Origin: Acetomicrobium sp. S15 = DSM 107314
GTDB lineage: Bacteria > Synergistota > Synergistia > Synergistales > Thermosynergistaceae
Length of the DNA stretch: 64,000 bases
NCBI RefSeq assembly: GCF_016125955.1
Contig: NZ_JADEVE010000184.1
Location: 79,601 to 143,600 of the forward strand
Direction of reading: 5' to 3'
Position numbers and translations under genes: made by a program. This document shows positions 58,728-64,000 of the stretch, piece after piece (the first letter of the stretch is position 1; each line of letters starts with the position of its first letter). The notes below the pieces were generated by a model. That model did no database searches. It worked only from the letters and a program-made list of their open reading frames with translations, and was not told the DNA's origin.

Positions 58728-60547
58728 TGACTCTTCGCAGGCTCTCTTCGCTCTATATAGCGGTGATATGCTTTTGCTTTTCACTTTTCTTCCCCCTTCC
58801 TTCCTTCGCTAAGGAGTGGAGCGCGCCGGTGGAAATTTTGCGCTTATACCGCGAAGCCCCTCCGCTTGAAGCATACGAAGGGGCTTCTGCTATGGTGTGG
58901 TTGCGGGAAAACCGCTATCGCCTCCTTTCGAGTGGGGATATGGAACAGGTTACGCGTTGGCTCATCTTCGCCAACGGCCCACTCAAGGAGAACTGGAGGA
59001 CTTGGAAAATCCCTGTGCCGCACAAGGGAGAACTCACCTTGCAGGAAACGGCACTCTACGACCCCGTGTCGGGGAGGCTCATATCCCCCCTCGTGCCCTC
59101 GAGTGAGAAGGACGGCGTTCCCTTCGTAACCGTAAGAGTCCCACCCTTGGACGGCAACTACGTTTTGGCCATCGCCTATCGGAGGACTTTTCCCAAAAGG
59201 TACAACGTGGATGATGTGCTATGGACCGTACTCGACCTGCCGCAATGGGAACAACGGGTGAACGTAGAGGTGCCGTCCGGTATGCAACTCTTTTGGTCTT
59301 CTTCGGCAGGAGAGCCCAAGTTGGAAAGAGATGGCGTAGCAGATCACTATGTCTGGCAGATCTTAAACCAGCCTCCCTGGGTCGGGAAGGGGATTTTGGC
59401 GCAAAGGGAGGGGGTTTTAGCCTTCAGCCTGCGCGAAGGGGCGATTAACGCCCTGCAGCCCCTGATGGACTGGGTGAACTCGATGGGTTCGATCACGCCT
59501 CAGTTTGTCAAAGACGCCTTGAAGGACGCGAACAAGGCCAAAGCCGGACAGCGCATCATAGATTGGGCGCTCGACCCGAAGAAAAAACTCGGCGGAGTGC
59601 CCTGGGACTGGGCACGCCCAGCATCCGAATTGCCAACCGAGGGCCCTTGGTCTGAGTGGGAAAGGGTGGGACTGCTACATCACTGGCTAAAGAGTGCCGA
59701 TTGGAAATCCGAGGTGCTGTGGCTTCCGGCGTTTCCGTTGGCGGATAAAGTGCCTGGCACTGGGAGGATCTGGCTTCGTCCTGTGCTCCGCCTTTCTGCC
59801 CCCGGTGTTTCTCGATATTATCTCGATGGGAAGCATCCAATAATAAACGGCGTGCCGAGCTCTCTTTCGGGGCGCACTTTATATGCCTTGGACGGCGCCA
59901 ACGTCGTCAAGGATGTAATACCCCAAGGGAGCTATTCCGACCACCGCTTCACCATTAGGTGGAACGTCACGGTCGACGAGAATGGAAGCGGAAGCGGCGA
60001 GGTTTCGCTCCACTTGCGGGGTGGTTGGATTGAATTGATGCCAGAGGGAGAGTCGAGCGACGTCAGGGAACTCTTAGATAGCTTCGTCTGGCCTTCGGGC
60101 CTTCAAATTGACGTAGCGAATGCCGCTGTCGAGGTATTGAAAGATGCTTACCGCATCACCGTGCCTTTTTCGGGTATGGTCGCAATACCGGCTGGAGGGC
60201 AAATGCTTTTGAGGCTTCCGTCGGCCGTGCCGAAGGATTTATTGTCGCTCGGCAACTTCGCGCCCCCTTACCACTTCCTATTTCCCTTTATAGTAGAGCA
60301 AGAAGGCCGATTCACTCTCCCCAAAGGGTATGATGTTGTCTCATCGCCGCCGGTCAGGGGGGGAGGCAAAGACGTGATCTTTAAAGAGGAGTTAAAGTGG
60401 AACGCAAAGAGGAGGTTTTTGAACTCTTCTTATATGTTGATCTTGAAATCGTCAACTGTGGATATAAATACCTCCGCAGAGTTATCCAATGCGTTGAAAG
60501 AAATGGTGCGATGGAACGAACTGACGGTGCCCTTTAGGAAGCGCTAA
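58727..60547 (+). CDS. Exported DUF3857/transglutaminase-like protein of unknown function
   Basis: 606 residues from ATG 58727, which overlaps the secA stop by one base; translation is probably coupled. Signal peptide (SLYIAVICFCFSLFFPLPSFA). The N-terminal half has a beta-sandwich pattern like DUF3857 (ETALYDPVSGRLISPLVPS ... VRVPPLDGNYVLAIAYRRTFP). The central segment (EWERVGLLHHWLKSADWKSEVLWLPAFP) sits where transglutaminase-like domains have a catalytic Cys, but no Cys is present, so it is probably a non-catalytic relative. The C-terminal part is again beta-rich. Role unknown. Confidence 0.75.
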   Translation: MTLRRLSSLYIAVICFCFSLFFPLPSFAKEWSAPVEILRLYREAPPLEAYEGASAMVWLRENRYRLLSSGDMEQVTRWLIFANGPLKENWRTWKIPVPHKGELTLQETALYDPVSGRLISPLVPSSEKDGVPFVTVRVPPLDGNYVLAIAYRRTFPKRYNVDDVLWTVLDLPQWEQRVNVEVPSGMQLFWSSSAGEPKLERDGVADHYVWQILNQPPWVGKGILAQREGVLAFSLREGAINALQPLMDWVNSMGSITPQFVKDALKDANKAKAGQRIIDWALDPKKKLGGVPWDWARPASELPTEGPWSEWERVGLLHHWLKSADWKSEVLWLPAFPLADKVPGTGRIWLRPVLRLSAPGVSRYYLDGKHPIINGVPSSLSGRTLYALDGANVVKDVIPQGSYSDHRFTIRWNVTVDENGSGSGEVSLHLRGGWIELMPEGESSDVRELLDSFVWPSGLQIDVANAAVEVLKDAYRITVPFSGMVAIPAGGQMLLRLPSAVPKDLLSLGNFAPPYHFLFPFIVEQEGRFTLPKGYDVVSSPPVRGGGKDVIFKEELKWNAKRRFLNSSYMLILKSSTVDINTSAELSNALKEMVRWNELTVPFRKR

Positions 60548-60569
60548 AGATTGCAGCAGAGGTGATGAC

Positions 60570-62246
60570 ATGAAAGACATAGACGAACAGCTGAGAGGAT
60601 TGTTCATGGAAGCCGTAAAGACAGTGGCTGCGAAGAAGGGAGTGGAGCTGCCCGAAGGCTTTGACGTCTTTTTGGAGAGACCGAGGCGACCGGAGCTGGG
60701 GGATTGGGCCACAACCGTGGCGATGCAACTCGCTAAAACCTTTGGCGAGCGCCCCTTAGACCTCGCAAACGAGATAATCTCAAACCTTCCTCAAAACCCG
60801 CACGTGGAGCATATCACCGTGGCGGGGCCCGGTTTCATAAACATATCCTTGACGAGGGAGTGGGAAGCCTCGCTCCTTCGCGAGATCCTTTCTTCGCCAG
60901 AAGAGTACGGCCGCTCCGATCTTGGAGGCGGCCGCAGGGTTCAGGTGGAATTTGTGAGCGCAAACCCCACGGGGCCGCTGCACGTGGGACACGGTAGGGG
61001 AGCCGCTGTCGGCGATGTAACAGCCAATATCCTCGCTATGGCAGGTTGGCGGGTTGAGCGGGAGTATTACATAAACGATGCGGGGTTACAAATGGAGCTT
61101 TTGGGCCGCTCCGTTCAGTCGCGCTACTTCGAACTGCTCGGAGAGCCCGATAAAGCTCCCTTCCCCGAGGATGGTTACAAGGGCGACTACACCTACGACC
61201 TGGCAAGAGGGATAATAGAGGCCGAGGGGGATCGTTTTTTAAGGGTAAGGCTTGAAGAGAGCCTCCCAGCCTTTATAACCCGTTCTGCCAGGGAAATCCT
61301 CAAATGGATAAAGAAGGATCTGGATGACTTCCGCGTCCACTTCGATGTATGGTATTCTGAAAAGGCACTCTATGAGAAAAACCTCGTGGATGAAACCATA
61401 TGCTTCCTCAAGGATAGGGGATATACCTACGAAAAGGACGGGGCGCTTTGGTTTCGGTCTACCGCCTTTGGGGACGAGAAAGACCGGGTGCTCATAAGGA
61501 GCAACGGATCTCCCACATACTTCGCCTCCGACGTGGCCTATCATAAGGACAAATTCGACAGAGGTTTTGATATGGTCGTCGACGTGTGGGGGGCAGATCA
61601 CCACGGCTACATCCCGCGTATGAAAGCCGCGGTCCAGGCCCTCGGCAGGTCGCCGGAGGACCTTGAGATTCTTTTGATCCAGCTCGTGAATCTTTTTTCT
61701 GGCGAGGGGCAGGTTTCTATGTCAAAGCGTTCCGGCGAATTCGTCACCCTTCGCCAGGTGATCGATGAGGTCGGTGTTGACGCTACGCGCTACTTTTTCC
61801 TGATGAGGCGCTGCGACAGCCCCTTGGATTTTGACCTCGAGTTGGCCAAACAGGCATCGCTTGAAAACCCCGTATATTACGTCCAATATGCTTGTGCGAG
61901 GATCAACAGCATATTTCGCGAGGCTGCCTCGAGAGGCGTATCTCTCCCTACGGTTGAAGCGTTGGACATAGCTTCGTTGGGTACCGCCGAGGAAAAGAAG
62001 CTTATAAAGACGCTTTCGACCTTTCCAGAGGAGATGGGAGGAGCGGCGAGCGAACTTGCCCCTCATCGCCTCGTAAATTTTGCATATCAGTTGGCGGGCG
62101 ATTTTCATGTATTTTACAACGCCAATCGCGTTTTGGGGGCCGGTGAGCCGCTGGAGCAATCGAGGCTGCTTTTGGTACGAGCGACTCAGGTGGTGTTAGA
62201 AAAAACCCTTGACATCTTAGGGATATCGATCCCTGAGAGGATGTGA
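60570..62246 (+). CDS. argS: Arginyl-tRNA synthetase
   Basis: Class I synthetase, 558 residues. N-terminal tRNA-recognition domain, then the HIGH-type motif NPTGPLHVGHGRGAAVGD, YINDAGLQMELLG, VDVWGADHHGYIPRMKAAVQ, and SMSKRSGEFVTLRQV in the place of KMSKS. C-terminal helical anticodon-binding domain ends in the usual LGISIPERM. GAGGTGATG upstream of ATG. The divIC-like gene starts 3 bases after the stop. Confidence 0.96.
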   Translation: MKDIDEQLRGLFMEAVKTVAAKKGVELPEGFDVFLERPRRPELGDWATTVAMQLAKTFGERPLDLANEIISNLPQNPHVEHITVAGPGFINISLTREWEASLLREILSSPEEYGRSDLGGGRRVQVEFVSANPTGPLHVGHGRGAAVGDVTANILAMAGWRVEREYYINDAGLQMELLGRSVQSRYFELLGEPDKAPFPEDGYKGDYTYDLARGIIEAEGDRFLRVRLEESLPAFITRSAREILKWIKKDLDDFRVHFDVWYSEKALYEKNLVDETICFLKDRGYTYEKDGALWFRSTAFGDEKDRVLIRSNGSPTYFASDVAYHKDKFDRGFDMVVDVWGADHHGYIPRMKAAVQALGRSPEDLEILLIQLVNLFSGEGQVSMSKRSGEFVTLRQVIDEVGVDATRYFFLMRRCDSPLDFDLELAKQASLENPVYYVQYACARINSIFREAASRGVSLPTVEALDIASLGTAEEKKLIKTLSTFPEEMGGAASELAPHRLVNFAYQLAGDFHVFYNANRVLGAGEPLEQSRLLLVRATQVVLEKTLDILGISIPERM

Positions 62247-62249
62247 GGA

Positions 62250-62543
62250 ATGTTACGCCTTCGTTGGATATTGTGCCTGACTATCGTAGGTTTAATAGCT
62301 GCAATTTTGACGACGAGTTATCTCATGGAGTTATCCCGATTGCGGCATTTGTCCTCGGCGATCGACCAGCGAGTGGCGGAATTGGTTAGACTTAAGAGGG
62401 GGATACAAGACAAAGAGGAGAAGATCCTCTATTACAAAACGGAAGAGGGCATCGCGCGTGAGGCGAGGGAGCAATTCAATCTCGTGATGCCAGGAGAGCG
62501 CATATATCGCATAGAAGTTGCCAGTCCCGACGTGACGCGTTAG
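62250..62543 (+). CDS. Septum formation initiator family protein (FtsL/FtsB/DivIC-like)
   Basis: 97 residues with one N-terminal membrane helix (WILCLTIVGLIAAILTTSYL) followed by a coiled coil (LRHLSSAIDQRVAELVRLKRGIQDKEEKI) and the short conserved tail (EEGIAREAREQFNLVMPGE) typical of FtsB/DivIC. Such proteins link early and late divisome components. Which of the small divisome proteins it is cannot be decided. Cotranscribed with argS. Confidence 0.85.
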   Translation: MLRLRWILCLTIVGLIAAILTTSYLMELSRLRHLSSAIDQRVAELVRLKRGIQDKEEKILYYKTEEGIAREAREQFNLVMPGERIYRIEVASPDVTR

Positions 62544-62590
62544 GTTGCTGCTACTAAATAAAATGACAGACACGGCGGACGCGTTGGCCC

Positions 62591-62604
62591 TTCTCGAACG
62601 AGAA
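62591..62604. promoter_or_regulatory. Short palindrome upstream of the rpsF promoter
   Basis: TTCTCG-AA-CGAGAA, a 6-bp perfect dyad in the divIC-rpsF gap. Possible protein-binding site; no further support. Confidence 0.25.
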
Positions 62605-62674
62605 TCTTGCTTAAGTCCTCAGATGAGCATAGGCCTCGTGCACTCCAAATTTTTAGGCGGTACAGCTCGACCCA

Positions 62675-62703
62675 TTGCCTCGAAAGACATCATGGCATAT
62701 AAT
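62675..62703 (+). promoter_or_regulatory. Promoter of rpsF-ssb-rpsR
   Basis: TTGCCT (62675-62680), a 17-base spacer and TATAAT (62698-62703). The leader is about 60 bases. Confidence 0.7.
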
Positions 62704-62716
62704 GCCAACGGTACAT

Positions 62717-62740
62717 CCCTGCCTCTTTCGTGAAAAGAGG
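62717..62740 (+). promoter_or_regulatory. Leader stem-loop upstream of rpsF
   Basis: 8-bp stem GCCTCTTT/AAAGAGGC followed by CCG-containing sequence just before the ribosome site. S6:S18 autoregulatory leaders occur before rpsF in many bacteria; the match to that motif was not tested. Confidence 0.35.
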
Positions 62741-62766
62741 CCGTCAGTCCGAGGGGAGGAGGTGAA

Positions 62767-63051
62767 GTGGTGCGGCCTTACGAGATGATGGTCCTCTTTC
62801 ATCCTGAGCTTGAGGACCACAAGGTAGCTGTCGATGAAGTCGGTGAGCTGGTTAAAAGCATAGGTGGCGAGATAGCCAAAGTCGATTTGTGGGGAAAGAG
62901 GCGCCTTGCCTATCCCATCCAGAAGAAGGAGGAGGGCTTTTACGCAGTTTACGCCTTCAACATGGAACCGTCTCAGGTAAAGGAGCTGCGGCGTCGCGTG
63001 CGACTCCAATCTTCTGTGATGCGTCACATGTTGGTGCGCCCTGATGCGTGA
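62767..63051 (+). CDS. rpsF: 30S ribosomal protein S6
   Basis: 94 residues; GTG at 62767 or 62770 (GGAGGTGAA just upstream). S6 pattern: RPYEMMVLFHPEL, KVDLWGKRRLAYPIQKKEEGFYAVYAF, and VRLQSSVMRHMLVR. Binds S18 on the 30S platform; rpsR is encoded two genes downstream. Confidence 0.95.
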   Translation: MVRPYEMMVLFHPELEDHKVAVDEVGELVKSIGGEIAKVDLWGKRRLAYPIQKKEEGFYAVYAFNMEPSQVKELRRRVRLQSSVMRHMLVRPDA

Positions 63052-63065
63052 GGAGTTGAGTTCTC

Positions 63066-63557
63066 GTGGTTAGAGGGTTCAATAAAGTGATCTTGATGGG
63101 CAACCTGGCGCGCGACCCCGAAGTGCGCTACACTGCAAATAAGCAGACGGTAACCCGTTTGACGGTGGCCGTCGGCCGGCAGTGGAAGGATAAAAACGGC
63201 GAATTGAAGGAACAGACGGATTTCATTCCGGTAGTCGTATGGGGACCTCAGGCAGAATCGTGCGAGCGCTACCTGCGCAAGGGGCGCCCTGTCCTCGTGG
63301 AAGGCAGGTTTCAGGTTCGAAATTTTGAGACGAATACCGGAGATCGCCGTTGGGTATCCGAAGTAGTGGCCACGAGCGTGGTCTTCTTGGGTTCTTCTGC
63401 GCGGGGAGAGGATTTGGAGCCGGCACCCAGGAGGTTCGAGCGGCCTCAGGTTGGCAACGTTCGCGATGGAGGGGGCCTCTCCGAGGACTTTCCGCTCGAC
63501 TTCTCGGAGATGCCGACAGAAGAGTCCGGAGACGACGAGGCAGATGTCCCCTTTTAA
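63066..63557 (+). CDS. ssb: Single-stranded DNA-binding protein
   Basis: 163 residues, GTG start. OB-fold N-terminus (FNKVILMGNLARDPEVRYT, DFIPVVVWGPQAE, VEGRFQVRNF), a flexible Gly/Pro/Glu linker, and the acidic C-terminal tip DEADVPF that recruits replication and repair proteins. Sits in the common order rpsF-ssb-rpsR. Confidence 0.95.
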   Translation: MVRGFNKVILMGNLARDPEVRYTANKQTVTRLTVAVGRQWKDKNGELKEQTDFIPVVVWGPQAESCERYLRKGRPVLVEGRFQVRNFETNTGDRRWVSEVVATSVVFLGSSARGEDLEPAPRRFERPQVGNVRDGGGLSEDFPLDFSEMPTEESGDDEADVPF

Positions 63558-63581
63558 CGCTATGAGGAGGTTTTGATTAGC

Positions 63582-63812
63582 ATGGCAACATATAGAAGGC
63601 GCAAGCGTCGCCCCAAGGTGTGCCACTTTTGTTCCGATGACGTGAAGAGAGTGGACTATAAAGAGATAGAAAAGCTGCGCAGATATCTCACGGAGCGCGG
63701 CAAGATAGTCCCCCGCAGGGTGACGGGGAATTGCGCCAAGCACCAAAGACAGCTTACGAGGGCCATAAAGCGCGCCCGCATAATGGCTTTGTTGCCGTTC
63801 GCGTCTGAGTGA
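63582..63812 (+). CDS. rpsR: 30S ribosomal protein S18
   Basis: 76 residues from ATG 63582 (GAGGAGG 11 bases upstream; an in-frame TTG at 63573 is too close to it). N-terminal [13 protein letters not shown] ... [25 protein letters not shown] and C-terminal [21 protein letters not shown] are classic S18; the Cys-bearing N-terminus belongs to the zinc-type variant. The last 21 codons lie in the left arm of the terminal palindrome. Confidence 0.96.
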   Translation: MATYRRRKRRPKVCHFCSDDVKRVDYKEIEKLRRYLTERGKIVPRRVTGNCAKHQRQLTRAIKRARIMALLPFASE

Positions 63813-64000
63813 GGCGTCGATCCTGTGGACGGATCCTTCCGCGGAAGGTACGGCTATGCAAAAAAGAGGAGAGGCGCCGCGCCTCTTTTTGGCCTAGCCG
63901 TACCAGCCGACGAAGGATCCGTCCAAAGGCTCGACGCCACACTCCCACGCGAACGGCAACACAGCCAAAAAGCGGGCGCGCATAATGGCACGCGTAAGCT
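63751..64000. repeat. 250-base gapless imperfect palindrome ending the window
   Basis: Bases 63751-63875 and the reverse complement of 63876-64000 align end to end without gaps: 104 of 125 positions match. The left arm contains the 3' end of rpsR plus its terminator. The right arm, read on the minus strand, would encode LTRAIMRARFLAVLPFAWE, a diverged copy of the S18 C-terminus [19 protein letters not shown], with the stop codon lost. All 21 mismatches are transversions. The repeat reaches the window edge and may continue. Confidence 0.9.
63870..63890 (+). terminator. Terminator of the rpsF-ssb-rpsR operon
   Basis: 7-bp stem AGAGGCG/CGCCTCT with a 3-base loop and TTTT, at the centre of the terminal palindrome. 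Outer arms (for example GGTACGGCTA at 63847 with TAGCCGTACC at 63895) can extend the stem greatly. Confidence 0.75.

Noticed and set aside
62545..62733. 62-codon frame between the divIC-like gene and rpsF
   Set aside because: No ribosome site at a plausible start, no recognisable pattern, and it contains the rpsF promoter.
63754..63948. 64-codon minus-strand frame inside the terminal palindrome
   Set aside because: Arg-rich product in a different frame from the mirrored S18 sequence; explained by the palindrome and rpsR.
1..64000. CRISPR arrays, prophage, transposons, toxin-antitoxin or restriction systems
   Set aside because: No spaced direct repeats, integrase, transposase, phage structural or defence genes were recognised on either strand.

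Overview
This 64 kb window reads as a gene-dense bacterial chromosome segment of moderate-to-high G+C. It is most consistent with an anaerobic, amino-acid-fermenting Synergistota-type organism, which is an inference. The evidence is the mix of two chemoreceptors, a tricarboxylate (Tct) transporter, a TAXI-type TRAP transporter, histidine ammonia-lyase, a tyrosine phenol-lyase/tryptophanase-type enzyme, two asparaginase-family genes and a fused ADP-forming acyl-CoA synthetase. No phage genes, transposases or CRISPR arrays were seen.

Layout. 1-13 kb holds a truncated chemoreceptor, a PDZ protein, uracil-DNA glycosylase, hutH, a DJ-1/PfpI protein, a LysX-type ligase, murB, a zinc-binding (CZB) chemoreceptor with a small Cys-rich partner, a nitroreductase, a short-chain dehydrogenase-like protein and alaX. 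13-16 kb is a tctCBA operon on the minus strand with a clear promoter. 16-21 kb holds lpd, miaB, comEA and a comEC that lacks the nuclease-like domain. 21-32 kb carries a QueG-like protein, trkA-trkH, an asparaginase operon (asparaginase, a conserved gene I do not recognise, and a DAACS symporter with an altered substrate site), a LUD protein, an sfsA-DUF123 fusion, and decayed histidine-degradation genes. 33-38.5 kb is an Mrp/Mbh-type antiporter operon, followed by azlCD; this block looks richer in A+T.

39.8-44 kb is the classic ffh-rpsP-khpA-rimM-trmD-rplS cluster, with a likely AUC start for rimM and a C-terminal SPOUT domain fused to TrmD. 44-48 kb has tRNA-Leu, the ADP-forming acyl-CoA synthetase, plsY, tadA, two tRNA-Ser genes, the SRP RNA and a CsoR/CstR-family regulator. 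48-51 kb is rpsB-tsf-pyrH-frr. 51-56 kb is a TAXI-TRAP transporter followed by the tyrosine phenol-lyase-type gene. 56-64 kb is secA, a DUF3857-like exported protein, argS, a DivIC/FtsL-type gene and rpsF-ssb-rpsR.

The catabolic genes fit together as import of amino acids and organic acids (Tct, TRAP, DAACS, AzlCD), deamination or cleavage (HutH, asparaginases, tyrosine phenol-lyase) and ATP recovery from acyl-CoA. The Mrp and Trk systems would manage Na+, H+ and K+.

The strangest feature is the last 250 bases. They form one gapless imperfect palindrome centred at 63875/63876, and its right arm is an inverted, diverged copy of the 3' end of rpsR. All 21 mismatches are transversions, so it is either a real inverted duplication or a fold-back artefact.
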